Source: Treponema sp.
Lineage (GTDB): Bacteria > Spirochaetota > Spirochaetia > Treponematales > Treponemataceae
Assembly (NCBI GenBank): GCA_024402475.1
Contig: JAKSTQ010000004.1
Location: 1-64,000, forward strand
Length of the DNA: 64,000 bases
Direction of reading: 5' to 3'
Shown one piece after another: positions 35,236-45,081 of this stretch; position 1 is the first letter of the stretch, and each line of letters opens with the position of its first letter. The position numbers and the translations under genes were made by a program. The notes beneath the pieces are model-generated. The model saw nothing but the letters and a program-made list of their open reading frames with translations. It was not told where the DNA came from and searched no databases.

Positions 35236-36792
35236 TTATAAGTTTGAGTAACCCATAAGGAATTCATCGATTTCTCGTGCACACTGGCGGCCTTCTGCAA
35301 TTGCCCAGACTACCAGGGATTGTCCGCGATGCATGTCACCGCATGTGAAAACTTTTTCAACATTTGTTGAATAGCTTTCTGGTCCTTTTGCTGTGTTAAC
35401 AACGCCGCGTGGAGAAAGTTCTGCACCGAAAGCTTTTGCAGTATATTCTTCTGCACCAAGGAATCCGGCAGCAATCAAAAGAAGATCACATGGAAGTTCT
35501 TTTTCTGTTCCTTCGATTTCGCAAAGTTTTCTCTGACCGTCAACATTGCGGAATTCTACCTGAACGGTTTTTACACCTGTAATGTGTCCGTCTTTCTGAT
35601 AGATTTCCTTAATTGTTGTTTTATAGATTCGTGGATCATTGTTTGTAAGCGAAATAACTTCCTGCTGACCGTAATCTGTCTTAAGGACTCTTGGCCACTG
35701 TGGCCATGGATTGTTTGCCTGGCGTTCAACTGGTGGCTGAGGCATCATTTCAAGAGCTGTGATTGTTGCAGCACCAAGACGGGCACAAGTACCGGTACAG
35801 TCATTACCTGTATCGCCACCACCAACGATGATTACATTCTTGCCAGAAGGATTCATGTCAGGATTTGAAGAATCCAGTGTCGAAAGAATGTCAGCGATTG
35901 CTGCAGGTTTTTCACCTTCATTATTTTTGCAGACAGATTTTGTAACCTGTGTCAAAAAGTCTACTGCAGGATAAATACCTTTTGCATCTTCGCCGGCAAC
36001 ATTAAGCTTGCGTGCTTTTTTTGCACCACAGCAAAGAGCTACTGCATCAAACTGATTCAACAGCATAGAAGCGTCTGTGTTATTACCAACATCTGCATTA
36101 GTAATAAAAGTTACACCTTCTGCTTCCATGAGTTTTACACGGCGGTCAACAATTTTCTTGTCCAGCTTCATATTTGGAATACCGTACATTAAAAGTCCAC
36201 CAATACGGTCATCGCGTTCAAATACTGTTACGTTGTGTCCACGGCGGTTAAGAAGATCTGCTACGGCAAGACCTGCAGGACCTGAACCTACAACAGCAAT
36301 TTTTTTGCCTGAACGAACTTTTGGAATCTGTGGCTGCATGTAGCCTGATTCAAATGCTTTTTCAATTATGTAAAGTTCGTTTTCGTGAATTGTTACAGGA
36401 TCTTTGATGTCTTTGTCATCAGTATAATCTTTTTCCATACTGATACAGTTGCAGGCTTTTTCACAAAGGGCAGGACATACACGACCTGTAAATTCGGGGA
36501 AGCTTGAAGTCTTTAAAAGTCTCCATGCAGCCATGTTGTACTGTCCCTTGTAAAGTGCGTCGTTCCATTCAGGGATGAAGTTGTGAAGAGGACAGCCTGT
36601 TACCATTCCGCCGAGCTTGATTGCACTCTGACACATCGGAACACCACAGTTCATACAGCGGGCAGCCTGTTTACGGCGGTCGCTGTCGTCCAGGTATGAA
36701 TGCATTTCTTCAAAGTTTGTGAGTCTGAGGTCTGGTTTAATCCAGTCGTTCTCAACTCTTGTATATTTCATAAATCCATTAGAAAGTCCCAT
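35236..36792 (-). CDS. gltD: Glutamate synthase small subunit (518 aa)
   Basis: It feeds electrons from NAD(P)H to the large subunit, which makes two glutamates from glutamine and 2-oxoglutarate. The N-terminal ferredoxin-like part has the Cys sets CMNCGVPMC and [10 protein letters not shown] for the [4Fe-4S] clusters. Then come the FAD site [12 protein letters not shown] and the NADPH site [13 protein letters not shown]. It lies 26 nt after gltB with an AAGGAG, so it depends on the gltB leader for expression. Confidence 0.95.
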   Translation of the reverse strand: MGLSNGFMKYTRVENDWIKPDLRLTNFEEMHSYLDDSDRRKQAARCMNCGVPMCQSAIKLGGMVTGCPLHNFIPEWNDALYKGQYNMAAWRLLKTSSFPEFTGRVCPALCEKACNCISMEKDYTDDKDIKDPVTIHENELYIIEKAFESGYMQPQIPKVRSGKKIAVVGSGPAGLAVADLLNRRGHNVTVFERDDRIGGLLMYGIPNMKLDKKIVDRRVKLMEAEGVTFITNADVGNNTDASMLLNQFDAVALCCGAKKARKLNVAGEDAKGIYPAVDFLTQVTKSVCKNNEGEKPAAIADILSTLDSSNPDMNPSGKNVIIVGGGDTGNDCTGTCARLGAATITALEMMPQPPVERQANNPWPQWPRVLKTDYGQQEVISLTNNDPRIYKTTIKEIYQKDGHITGVKTVQVEFRNVDGQRKLCEIEGTEKELPCDLLLIAAGFLGAEEYTAKAFGAELSPRGVVNTAKGPESYSTNVEKVFTCGDMHRGQSLVVWAIAEGRQCAREIDEFLMGYSNL

Positions 36793-36818
36793 TTTTATCT
36801 CCTTACAGAATGTAAATG

Positions 36819-39800
36819 TTAAGCCGTTACCTTCTTAAAGGCTTCAAGTAATGCTTCATCATGTGTCATGCCTGCAGATTCTGCATTTGCAATTTCTTTA
36901 AGTACTTTTGCATAATCGTTTGGAATGATCTTCTTAAAGTGCTTGACTGTGTTATCCCAGTCTGCAAGAATTTCCTTACCGCGGTTACTTCCTGTTTCTG
37001 CAACATGTTTTTCGACAAGTGATTTTACAAGATCGATATCATGCTGGTCAGAAAGTTCGCTCATTGTAATAAGGTCTTTGTTAAGGCGCTTGTAAAGATC
37101 GTGATTTGCATCAAGAACATAAGCAACACCGCCGCTCATACCGGCTGCAAGGTTTCTTCCTGTTGAACCAAGAATTACTGCAGTTCCGCCAGTCATATAT
37201 TCAAGACCGTGATCACCACATCCTTCTGATACTACTGTTGCACCTGAGTTTCTTACACAGAAGCGTTCACCTGCAATACCATTGATGAAAGCCTGTCCGC
37301 TTGTAGCACCGAAACAACATACGTTACCTACGATGATGTTTTCTTCTGCCTTGAAAGTTGCAGCTTCAGGAACTTTAACTACAATCTTACCGCCGCTCAA
37401 GCCTTTTCCAAGACCGTCGTTGGCGTCTCCTGTAAGGCGCAGTGTAAGACCTTTCGGAATGAATGCACCAAAACTCTGTCCACCGCCACCAGCTGCATTT
37501 ACTGTGTAGCTGTCTTCTTCGAGTGTATTACCAAAGTTCTTCTGAATCTGAGATCCAAGAATTGTTCCAACTGTACGGTCTGTTGAAGAAACCTTAAGGC
37601 TGAATGTTCCTGTCTTTTTCTTGAGAGTCTTTTCAAATGCAGGAAGAAGTTCTTTTTCGTCAACTGTTTTAGAAAGCTGGAAGTCGTAAACGTCAGCAGC
37701 CTTGAAGTGAGATCCTTCGCTCTGTTCAGAAAGATCTGATCCGCCTGCAAGAATGCGGCTCATGTCAACAAGGTTTGCTCTTTCGAATGCACCCTTTTCT
37801 TTAACTTTGAGCATTTCTGCATGACCACACATTTCTTCTACTGAGTGGAATCCAAGCTTAGCCATAATTTCACGCAATTCACTTGCAATGAATTTCATGA
37901 AGTTTTCAACATATTCAGGTTTGCCTGTAAAGCGCTTTCTGAGTTCACTGTTCTGTGTTGCAACACCAAATGGACATGTATCAAGGTTACATACACGCAT
38001 CATTGCACAGCCCATTGTGATAAGTGGTGCTGTTGCAAATCCGAATTCTTCTGCACCCAAAAGACATGCAATTGCAACATCGCGGCCGCTCATAAGTTTA
38101 CCGTCAGTTTCGATGATTACACGGCTGCGCAATCCGTTCTGGATAAGTGTCTGATGTGTTTCTGCAAGCCCAAGTTCCCATGGAAGTCCTGCATGGTGAA
38201 TCGAAGAAAGTGGAGCAGCACCTGTACCACCGTCATGACCTGAAATAAGAATTACCTGTGCACCGGCTTTTGCTACACCGGCTGCGATTGTACCTACACC
38301 TGCTTCTGAAACAAGTTTTACACTGATGCGTGCATCGCGGTTTGCATTCTTAAGGTCATAGATAAGCTGAGCAAGATCTTCGATAGAATAAATATCGTGA
38401 TGTGGTGGAGGTGAAATAAGTGATACACCTGGAGTTGCGTAACGTGTTTTTGCAATCCATGGATATACTTTTTTACCAGGAAGGTGTCCGCCTTCACCCG
38501 GCTTAGCACCCTGAGCCATCTTAATCTGAATTTCTTTTGCGCTTAACAGGTATTCTTCTGTAACACCAAAGCGTCCTGAAGCTACCTGCTTGATTGCAGA
38601 GTTCTTGTCTGTTCCAAGGCGTTCTGGTTTTTCACCGCCTTCGCCTGAGTTTGATTTTCCGTGAAGATGGTTCATTGCAAGAGCCATGCATTCATGAGCT
38701 TCCTGGCTGATTGAACCGTATGACATGGCACCTGTCTTAAATCTCTTTACGATTTCTTCTACAGATTCAACATCGTCAAGAGGAATTTCTTTTGCATTAT
38801 CAAAGTTGAATTTTAGCATTGCACGCAAAGTATGTGGATGTGCATTGTCGTCAACAAGAGAAGTATATTCCTTGAATCGTTCGTAACTTCCTGTCTTTGT
38901 TGATTCCTGCAATGCAATAATGATTTCAGGTGAATAAAGATGGTCTTCACATGTAGGTCCGCGGCGGAACTTATGAAGTCCAACTGAATCAAGATGAGTA
39001 TTTACAGTAAGTCCAAGCGGATCGAATGCTTTGTTGTGGTGGAAGTTTACATCTTCTGCAATTTCCTTAAGACCAATACCGCCGACACGGCTTACTGTAT
39101 TTGTAAAGTAAATGTCGATAACGTCTTTTGCAATTCCGACAGCTTCGAAAATCTGTGCAGACTGATAAGACTGAATTGTACTGATACCCATTTTAGCAGC
39201 AATCTTAACGATACCGCCGATGATACCTTTGTTGTAATCATCAATTGCTGTGTGGTAATCTTTGTCCAGAAGTTTCTGGTCGATAAGTTCTGCAATTGCT
39301 TCATGAGCAAGGTAAGGGTTGATTGCACGGGCACCATAACCTAAAATCATTGCACTCTGATGAACGTTGCGGATTTCTGCACTTTCAAGAATGATTGAAA
39401 TTGCAGTGCGTTTTTTTGTACGGATGAGATACTGTTCAACGCCGCTGACTGCAAGTAAAGAAGGAATTGCAACATGGTTGGCATCTACACCGCGGTCACT
39501 CAAAACGATGATGTTTGAACCGTTGCGGTATTCGCGTTCGATGTCAACAAATACGTTATCAAGTGCATCTTTAAGTGAAGTATTCTTGTAGTACAAAAGG
39601 GATACAACAGAAGTTTTAAGGCCAGGCATATCAAGTGCCTTGATCTTCATCATATCAACACCAGTAAGGATAGGGTTGTTGATTTCGAGGACCTGACAGT
39701 TCTTGCTCTGTGGAATAAGGAGGTTTCCGTCAGAACCAACATAAACTGTTGTGTCTGTAACTGTTTTTTCGCGGAGACTGTCGATAGGCGGGTTGGTTAC

Positions 39801-41342
39801 CTGTGCAAAAAGCTGCTTGAAGTAATTGAAAAGGGCTGGATGTTTGTCACTCATTACAGCAAGAGGAGTATCAACACCCATTGCACCTGTAGGTTCGATT
39901 CCGTTCTGTGCAAGAGGAAGAATCATTTCGTTGACATCTTCGTAGTTCCATCCAAAGGCACGGTACATGATGTCGCGTTCTTCCTGGCTGTATACAGGAA
40001 TTTTCTTGTTAGGAATTTTAAGGTCAGAAAGATGTTTGATGTTAAGGTTGAGCCATTCACCGTAGCTCTGAGCATTTGCATATTCTTTTTTTACATCAGC
40101 ATCTGCAATAAGTTTTTTCTGTTTTGTATCAACAAGAAGAATGCGTCCCGGCATAAGTCTTGATTTACATACAATTTCTTCTTCCGGAATATCAAGAACA
40201 CCAACTTCTGAACTTAAGATAAGGTTGTTGTCTTTTGTAATATAGTAGCGTGAAGGACGCAGACCGTTGCGGTCAAGAGTTGCACCAACAAAATCACCGT
40301 CACTGAAAAGAATTGCGGCAGGTCCATCCCATGGTTCCATCATTGTTGCCCAGTAATGATAGAAATCTTTCTTTGTCTGATCCATGTTGTCATCGTGCTT
40401 CCATGGTTCAGGGATACAGATCATTACTGCAAGTGGAAGAGGCATTCCGTTCATTACAAGGAATTCAAGAGTATTGTCCAGCATTGCAGAGTCACTTCCT
40501 GTTGTATCAATTGCAGGAAGAATATTCTTAAGCTGTTCGTTATTGAATACAGGTGAATCAATTGTTTCTTCACGTGCAAGCATACGGTCAGCATTACCAC
40601 GGATTGTATTGATTTCACCATTGTGTGCGATAAAGCGGTTAGGGTGAGCACGTTTCCAGCTAGGCTGAGTGTTTGTAGAAAAGCGTGAATGAACAAGTGC
40701 AAGACTTGAAACGTATTCAGGATCCTGAAGGTCAGTGTAGAAAGTACGAAGCTGGCTTACAAGGAACATTCCCTTGTAAACGATTGTACGGCTGCTGAGG
40801 GAACAAACATAAGTATCAAAACTTGAATGTTCAAACTGGCGGCGCACCATATAAAGTTTTCTGTCGAATGCAAGACCTTTTTCTGTGTCTGCAGGGCGTT
40901 CAATAAAACACTGCCAGATTGCAGGCATACAGTCGCGGGCTGTTTTACCAAGTACATCCTGGCTTACAGGCACTTCACGCCAGCCCAGGAATTTCAGTCC
41001 TTCTTTTTCACAAAGAGTTTCAAGCATTTTCATTGCCTGACTTCTGATGAACTTATCCTGAGGGAAGAAGAACATTCCGACACCGTAATCTCTTTCTTCG
41101 CCAAGAGTGATATTAAGGCTGGAACATTCTCTCTTAAAAAATTTATGTGCAACCTGAACAAGAATACCAACACCGTCACCTGTCTGGCCTGTTGCATCTT
41201 TACCTGCGCGGTGTTCAAGTTTTTCGACAATGGAAAGTGCGTTGTCAACGATTTTGTGGTTCTGAATACCATCAATGCTGACTACTGCTCCAATACCACA
41301 TGCGTCATGTTCAAAGCTTGGTTCGTAAAGTGTCTGGTTCAT
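36819..41342 (-). CDS. gltB: Glutamate synthase large subunit (1507 aa)
   Basis: GOGAT large chain. The start at 41342 (MNQTLYEPSF) has GGAGGATT just upstream; an in-frame ATG 117 nt further out lies within the leader hairpins and is rejected. The N-terminal glutaminase has its nucleophile at Cys15 (HDACGIG), freed after removal of a 14-residue propeptide. Then follow the central and FMN domains (GGEGGEKPERLG, ISGHDGGTGAAPL), the [3Fe-4S] Cys set in CAMMRVCNLDTCP and the C-terminal Gly-rich helix domain. It is full length. The leader holds two hexaloop hairpins and two attenuators. Confidence 0.96.
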   Translation of the reverse strand: MNQTLYEPSFEHDACGIGAVVSIDGIQNHKIVDNALSIVEKLEHRAGKDATGQTGDGVGILVQVAHKFFKRECSSLNITLGEERDYGVGMFFFPQDKFIRSQAMKMLETLCEKEGLKFLGWREVPVSQDVLGKTARDCMPAIWQCFIERPADTEKGLAFDRKLYMVRRQFEHSSFDTYVCSLSSRTIVYKGMFLVSQLRTFYTDLQDPEYVSSLALVHSRFSTNTQPSWKRAHPNRFIAHNGEINTIRGNADRMLAREETIDSPVFNNEQLKNILPAIDTTGSDSAMLDNTLEFLVMNGMPLPLAVMICIPEPWKHDDNMDQTKKDFYHYWATMMEPWDGPAAILFSDGDFVGATLDRNGLRPSRYYITKDNNLILSSEVGVLDIPEEEIVCKSRLMPGRILLVDTKQKKLIADADVKKEYANAQSYGEWLNLNIKHLSDLKIPNKKIPVYSQEERDIMYRAFGWNYEDVNEMILPLAQNGIEPTGAMGVDTPLAVMSDKHPALFNYFKQLFAQVTNPPIDSLREKTVTDTTVYVGSDGNLLIPQSKNCQVLEINNPILTGVDMMKIKALDMPGLKTSVVSLLYYKNTSLKDALDNVFVDIEREYRNGSNIIVLSDRGVDANHVAIPSLLAVSGVEQYLIRTKKRTAISIILESAEIRNVHQSAMILGYGARAINPYLAHEAIAELIDQKLLDKDYHTAIDDYNKGIIGGIVKIAAKMGISTIQSYQSAQIFEAVGIAKDVIDIYFTNTVSRVGGIGLKEIAEDVNFHHNKAFDPLGLTVNTHLDSVGLHKFRRGPTCEDHLYSPEIIIALQESTKTGSYERFKEYTSLVDDNAHPHTLRAMLKFNFDNAKEIPLDDVESVEEIVKRFKTGAMSYGSISQEAHECMALAMNHLHGKSNSGEGGEKPERLGTDKNSAIKQVASGRFGVTEEYLLSAKEIQIKMAQGAKPGEGGHLPGKKVYPWIAKTRYATPGVSLISPPPHHDIYSIEDLAQLIYDLKNANRDARISVKLVSEAGVGTIAAGVAKAGAQVILISGHDGGTGAAPLSSIHHAGLPWELGLAETHQTLIQNGLRSRVIIETDGKLMSGRDVAIACLLGAEEFGFATAPLITMGCAMMRVCNLDTCPFGVATQNSELRKRFTGKPEYVENFMKFIASELREIMAKLGFHSVEEMCGHAEMLKVKEKGAFERANLVDMSRILAGGSDLSEQSEGSHFKAADVYDFQLSKTVDEKELLPAFEKTLKKKTGTFSLKVSSTDRTVGTILGSQIQKNFGNTLEEDSYTVNAAGGGGQSFGAFIPKGLTLRLTGDANDGLGKGLSGGKIVVKVPEAATFKAEENIIVGNVCCFGATSGQAFINGIAGERFCVRNSGATVVSEGCGDHGLEYMTGGTAVILGSTGRNLAAGMSGGVAYVLDANHDLYKRLNKDLITMSELSDQHDIDLVKSLVEKHVAETGSNRGKEILADWDNTVKHFKKIIPNDYAKVLKEIANAESAGMTHDEALLEAFKKVTA

Positions 41343-41359
41343 AAATCCTCCAAAACGAT

Positions 41360-41434
41360 AAAAAAAAGCGGCAATGTGGCTGCAGAAAATTCTATAAAGA
41401 CATAGAATCCCTGCGGCAGACACCATTGTCGCTT
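41360..41434 (-). terminator. Leader terminator 2 of gltB (attenuator)
   Basis: On the minus strand AAGCGACAATG pairs with CATTGCCGCTT, with further inner pairing, followed by eight T. It ends 18 nt before the gltB start codon, so its formation would prevent gltBD expression. The hairpin at 41416-41432 competes with its 5' arm. Confidence 0.75.
41416..41432 (-). promoter_or_regulatory. ANTAR-type hexaloop hairpin 2 in the gltB leader
   Basis: Minus strand: GCGAC, loop AATGGT, GTC-T-GC (5 bp with one bulged T). The loop has A at position 1 and G at position 4. It overlaps the 5' arm of the downstream terminator, as an antiterminator would. Confidence 0.55.
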
Positions 41435-41438
41435 GAAA

Positions 41439-41491
41439 ATAAAAAAGCGTTTTACGCATAAACAGAAAATTTCTGGTAATGCATAAAACGC
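41439..41491 (-). terminator. Leader terminator 1 of gltB (attenuator)
   Basis: Minus strand GCGTTTTATGCAT pairs with ATGCGTAAAACGC (13 bp), with a CAGAAA/TTCTG stem inside, followed by six T. The upstream gene asnB already has its own terminator at 41567-41599. Confidence 0.75.
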
Positions 41492-41499
41492 CTTCGTTT
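41486..41499 (-). promoter_or_regulatory. Hexaloop hairpin 1 at the 5' end of the gltB transcript
   Basis: Minus strand AAAC, loop GAAGGC, GTTT. The loop has purine-A-A-G and the 3' half is shared with the first terminator's 5' arm. It begins 8 nt after the -10 box. Confidence 0.5.
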
Positions 41500-41506
41500 G
41501 AATTTC

Positions 41507-41535
41507 ATATTACCGAAATTTACCAAAATGTGCAA
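41507..41535 (-). promoter_or_regulatory. gltB promoter
   Basis: Minus strand TTGCAC, 17 bp, TAATAT. The transcript then begins directly with the first hexaloop hairpin, leaving a leader of about 155 nt. Confidence 0.7.
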
Positions 41536-41566
41536 GTGTTTTGACATAATTATATAGTAAAAACAT

Positions 41567-41599
41567 AAAAAAAAGCCGGTCACAATTTAAGTGACCGGC
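41567..41599 (-). terminator. Terminator after asnB
   Basis: Minus strand GCCGGTCAC pairs with GTGACCGGC (9 bp) and is followed by eight T. Confidence 0.88.
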
Positions 41600-41617
41600 G
41601 GTTATTAAGCCATTATT

Positions 41618-43357
41618 TTAGTAAGCCTGATCGTGAACGTTAGCGATTGCGCGTCCGCTAGGTTCATTCATCTTGCCCCATGCTTCATCCCATTCAAGGG
41701 CTTTTGCTGTAGAACATGCAACGCCTGCTTCGTGTGGAGGGCAGAGAGCTGCTGTTGGGCTTGGGAAAAGTTTTTCGTAGATTTCGCGGTAGAAGTATTC
41801 TTCTTTTGTAGAAGGAGTGTTTACCGGGAATCGGCGTTCGCGCTGAGCAAATGCTGCATCAGAAACTTTAGCGTTTGTCATTTCTCTTAATGTATCAATC
41901 CAGCTGTATCCTACGCCGTCAGAGAACTGTTCCTTCTGTCTCCAGCAGATGTCTGGTGGAAGAATGTCTTCGAATGCCTTACGAACAATCCATTTTTCGA
42001 TGCGCTGTTTTCCGTCAGGAAGTTTGATGTTCATCTTGTCTTTAGGGTTCAAGCCCATTGCAATGTCGATGAATTCTTTATCAAGGAATGGAACACGTCC
42101 TTCAATTCCCCATGCCATAAGGCTTTTGTTAGCACGCAGACAGTCGTAAAGGTGAAGTTTGCTCATCTTGCGGACAAGTTCTTCGTGGAATTCCTGAGCG
42201 TTTGGTGCCTTGTGGAAGTAAAGGTATCCGCCGAAAAGTTCGTCGCTTCCTTCGCCAGAAAGAACCATCTTGATTCCCATTGCCTTGATTGCACGGGCCA
42301 GAAGGTACATTGGTGTAGAAGCACGGACTGTTGTAATGTCATATGTTTCAATGTGGTAAATTACATCTTCAAGTGCGTCCAGAGCTTCCTGAATTGTAAA
42401 GTGAATTTCGTGGTGAACTGTTCCGATGTAATCAGCGGCTTTGCGGGCAGCAGCAAGGTCTGGAGAACCTTCAAGACCGACTGCAAATGAGTGAAGCTGT
42501 GGCCACCATGCATCTTTAATTGAACCTGTTTCAACACGTTTTTTTGCAAACTTCTGTGTGATGGCTGCAATAACAGTTGAGTCAAGACCGCCGGAAAGGA
42601 GTACACCGTAAGGAACGTCAGACATGAGCTGAGCCTTTACTGCTCTTTCGAGGCCTTCACGAACTTTTTCAATTACAGAAGGATCAATTATTTCACCCTT
42701 GTCATCAGTTGCACAAGGAGCATCTTTTACTGCATCAAATGATTCCCAGTCACGCTTGTACCAGCGAACAGGTTTTTCATCTTTTGAATAGTAATAACAG
42801 CCGTTAGGGAATTCTTCGATTGTTTCGCACTGACCTTCAAGAGATTTAAGTTCAGAGGCAACATAGTAACGGCCTTCTTTATCCCAGCCCTGGTAGAGAG
42901 GAATAACACCGATTTCATCACGACCGATAAGATAAACATCTTTTTCTGAGTCGTAAAGAGCAAAAGCAAAGATACCGGAAATATCTTCAAGGAAATCTAC
43001 GCCTTTTTCTTTATAAAGGGGAAGAATGACTTCACAGTCACTCATTGTTTTAAAATCATATTTTCCTGCATAACGGGCACGGATTTCTCTGTGGTTGTAA
43101 ATTTCACCGTTAACTGCAAGAATAATTTTTCCATCGTCAGAAACGAGTGGCTGTTTACCGCTGAAAGGGTCAACGATTGCAAGACGTTCATGAGACAGGA
43201 TTGCATTATTGCCTGTGTAAACGCCGCTCCAGTCCGGCCCGCGATGACGAAGCTTCTTAGACATTTCAAGAACCTGTTTACGCAACTGTTCTTTGAGTCC
43301 TTCGTCGATTGGTTTACTGCCGTCTCCTAAATCAAAAGCACCTACAAATCCGCACAT
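41618..43357 (-). CDS. asnB: Asparagine synthetase, glutamine-hydrolysing (579 aa)
   Basis: It makes asparagine from aspartate, ATP and glutamine. The start at 43357 gives MCGFVGAF with the glutaminase nucleophile Cys2 after Met removal, and GGAGG stands before it. The N-terminal domain has RHRGPDWSGV and LAIVDPFSGKQPL. The synthetase has the pyrophosphate loop LLSGGLDSTVIAA and SGEGSDELFGGYLYFH. Length and motifs match E. coli-type AsnB. It is a single-gene unit with its own promoter and one leader attenuator. Confidence 0.95.
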   Translation of the reverse strand: MCGFVGAFDLGDGSKPIDEGLKEQLRKQVLEMSKKLRHRGPDWSGVYTGNNAILSHERLAIVDPFSGKQPLVSDDGKIILAVNGEIYNHREIRARYAGKYDFKTMSDCEVILPLYKEKGVDFLEDISGIFAFALYDSEKDVYLIGRDEIGVIPLYQGWDKEGRYYVASELKSLEGQCETIEEFPNGCYYYSKDEKPVRWYKRDWESFDAVKDAPCATDDKGEIIDPSVIEKVREGLERAVKAQLMSDVPYGVLLSGGLDSTVIAAITQKFAKKRVETGSIKDAWWPQLHSFAVGLEGSPDLAAARKAADYIGTVHHEIHFTIQEALDALEDVIYHIETYDITTVRASTPMYLLARAIKAMGIKMVLSGEGSDELFGGYLYFHKAPNAQEFHEELVRKMSKLHLYDCLRANKSLMAWGIEGRVPFLDKEFIDIAMGLNPKDKMNIKLPDGKQRIEKWIVRKAFEDILPPDICWRQKEQFSDGVGYSWIDTLREMTNAKVSDAAFAQRERRFPVNTPSTKEEYFYREIYEKLFPSPTAALCPPHEAGVACSTAKALEWDEAWGKMNEPSGRAIANVHDQAY

Positions 43358-43365
43358 GTAATCCT

Positions 43366-43426
43366 CCAAAAATAAAAAGAGGCTTGGTTTGACCAGACGA
43401 TGATTCGTCCATTCAAACCAAGCCTC
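43366..43426 (-). terminator. Leader terminator of asnB (attenuator)
   Basis: Minus strand GAGGCTTGGTTTGA pairs with TCAAACCAAGCCTC (14 bp), with a GACGA/TCGTC hairpin at its tip, followed by a T-rich run that ends at the asnB ribosome-binding site. It might also stop read-through from the acyltransferase gene upstream. Confidence 0.78.
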
Positions 43427-43434
43427 TTTGCTTG
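43419..43434 (-). promoter_or_regulatory. ANTAR-type hexaloop hairpin in the asnB leader
   Basis: Minus strand CAAGC, loop AAAGAG, GCTTG: a perfect 5-bp stem extendable by three more pairs. The loop has A1 and G4. GAG of the loop and the 3' stem are the start of the terminator's 5' arm, so the two structures exclude each other. Confidence 0.65.
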
Positions 43435-43442
43435 ATTAATTA

Positions 43443-43471
43443 ACTATAAATCTATTGTAAAAAAAAATCAA
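43443..43471 (-). promoter_or_regulatory. asnB promoter
   Basis: Minus strand TTGATT, 17 bp, TATAGT; the hexaloop hairpin starts 9 nt after the -10 box. Confidence 0.6.
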
Positions 43472-43479
43472 TATATGAA

Positions 43480-44451
43480 TTACTGTTTCTTAAAAAATTT
43501 GTAAAAAACGGAAAAAATCAGATTTGCAGCAAGGGCTGTCAGAAAAACTGCTGCAAAGACAATGAGGTTTGCCAGAGAATTTATCGGGCAGTACTTTACT
43601 GTGTATGAAGCAATCGTAAAACCAATTATCATCTGGACTGCATAAAGTTCAAGAGAAACTTTTGAAATTAAACTTGAAAATCTGTTTTCTCGAATTCTGT
43701 CAAAAAGAAGAATTAATCCTGCAATCAGCGGCAGGTTTGCAAGATAATTAAAATCACGGACCGCGTTAATCTGAATATGATTTTTGTAAACATAGTATGA
43801 AAGAATAAAGCCCAAAATTACTGATATTACTGCAATCAGAAAGTAGAGGAATTTTCTTTCATAAAGTTTCTGGCTAAGTGAATATTTTGCGCAATAAAAT
43901 CCAAGTAAAAAAACAGGAAGCCTGTTTGTAAAAATGAATATTTCTTTATATCCGGTAAAAAGGCTTAAAGTGACAGTCAGCGTAATCCATGCCAGAAAAA
44001 ATATTAATGGGGATGCAACAGGATGTTTTTCATCAAAAATTTTATAAAATGGAAAAACAAGATATAAAATCATAATGGCTGGAATGAACCACATAAAAGA
44101 AGCTCCGCCTTTTATAAAAAGCTGGATTCCAAGTTCTGTGGTTATAAGTTTTGATTTTGACCAGTCCATTATTATGGCCTGGATTACTGCAAATATTACA
44201 AACTTTAAGTAAATATGTATAAGTCTGTTTGAAATAAATTCTTTATATTGAATTTTTCTTGAGCCCATGGACCAGGCAGAAATAAAAAAGAAAATATCAA
44301 CGCCTGTGTAACAGATAAAACGCAGGAATTTCCCCAGCTCATAAGCCTTTCTGCTAAAATCTGACATTGAAGCAGAAGGACTCATTATAAGCAGATGAAA
44401 AATGAGAATCATCAGTGCACTTATGCAGGCTAAAGTTTTTTTATTTGTCAT
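43480..44451 (-). CDS. Acyltransferase family 3 membrane protein (323 aa)
   Basis: About ten hydrophobic helices with the OafA/NodX-type pattern: an early His in LMILIFHLL (the usual catalytic His region), then FICYTGVDIFFFISAW and SFMWFIPAIMILYLVFP. Such proteins O-acylate surface polysaccharides, lipids or antibiotics. There is no C-terminal SGNH domain. It is 3 nt after the lipoprotein gene, in one operon with it. The acceptor is unknown. Confidence 0.8.
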   Translation of the reverse strand: MTNKKTLACISALMILIFHLLIMSPSASMSDFSRKAYELGKFLRFICYTGVDIFFFISAWSMGSRKIQYKEFISNRLIHIYLKFVIFAVIQAIIMDWSKSKLITTELGIQLFIKGGASFMWFIPAIMILYLVFPFYKIFDEKHPVASPLIFFLAWITLTVTLSLFTGYKEIFIFTNRLPVFLLGFYCAKYSLSQKLYERKFLYFLIAVISVILGFILSYYVYKNHIQINAVRDFNYLANLPLIAGLILLFDRIRENRFSSLISKVSLELYAVQMIIGFTIASYTVKYCPINSLANLIVFAAVFLTALAANLIFSVFYKFFKKQ

Positions 44452-44454
44452 AAA

Positions 44455-44928
44455 TCAGTTTTCAAAAGAGCATGGTGACATTACAAAGAAAACAAGACTG
44501 GCTGTTTTAACGCAGGACATTTCTTCGGCTTCGACACAGATGTTCCAGCGCATATCGAAATTTGCATAAAGTTCATCTGCAAGTGCTTTTGTGTCATCAG
44601 ATTCAAATACATATGCAACAAAAGGAATTGAACCGATAACAGGCGCTATCATATATCCTTTTTTATAATTTTTAATTTCTGATCTGAATCCTGAAAGAAA
44701 CTGTGAACCTGTAATGTCTTCACATACTATTCCTGTTTCAAGACATGGATTAGTTGAAAGTGCTGCAGCAATTTTTTCTGAATCATTTTCAGTTTTGGCA
44801 AGTGTTTCAAACTGATCGGAGAGAATCTGCGCAATTGTAGAATTTTCCTGCTGTTTTTTTTCGCCGCAGGAAGTAAGACATAAAATGGTAAGAGCAATGA
44901 CTGCTGTGAAAGAAAATAGTTTTTTCAT
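44455..44928 (-). CDS. Small lipoprotein (157 aa)
   Basis: The ATG at 44928 has AGGAG upstream; the frame is open for 30 more codons without a site. The signal ends in LCLTSCGEKK, a lipobox with Cys near residue 20. The mature part has several Cys and an alpha/beta look, but no recognised domain. It is paired with the acyltransferase gene 3 nt downstream. Function unknown. Confidence 0.72.
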   Translation of the reverse strand: MKKLFSFTAVIALTILCLTSCGEKKQQENSTIAQILSDQFETLAKTENDSEKIAAALSTNPCLETGIVCEDITGSQFLSGFRSEIKNYKKGYMIAPVIGSIPFVAYVFESDDTKALADELYANFDMRWNICVEAEEMSCVKTASLVFFVMSPCSFEN

Positions 44929-44982
44929 GAATAAACTCCTTATACTTAAGTTTATCATGGAAAGCTGAAAGTGTAAAAGTGC

Positions 44983-45012
44983 AAAAAAACCTTCCTGCGG
45001 CAACAGGAAGGA
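44983..45012 (-). terminator. Terminator of the glnN-dapL-amt operon
   Basis: Minus strand CCTTCCTG pairs with CAGGAAGG around a short loop and is followed by seven T. Confidence 0.85.
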
Positions 45013-45081
45013 AAACATAGAGTTTTAGTTTTTAGGTTATAAAAGAGAATAGTTTATATTCGCTATCCTGCATAATTAATG

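Noticed and set aside
41343..41459. Longer N-terminus for gltB
   Set aside because: The extra codons fall in leader hairpins; MNQTLYEPSF with GGAGG gives the normal position of the catalytic Cys.
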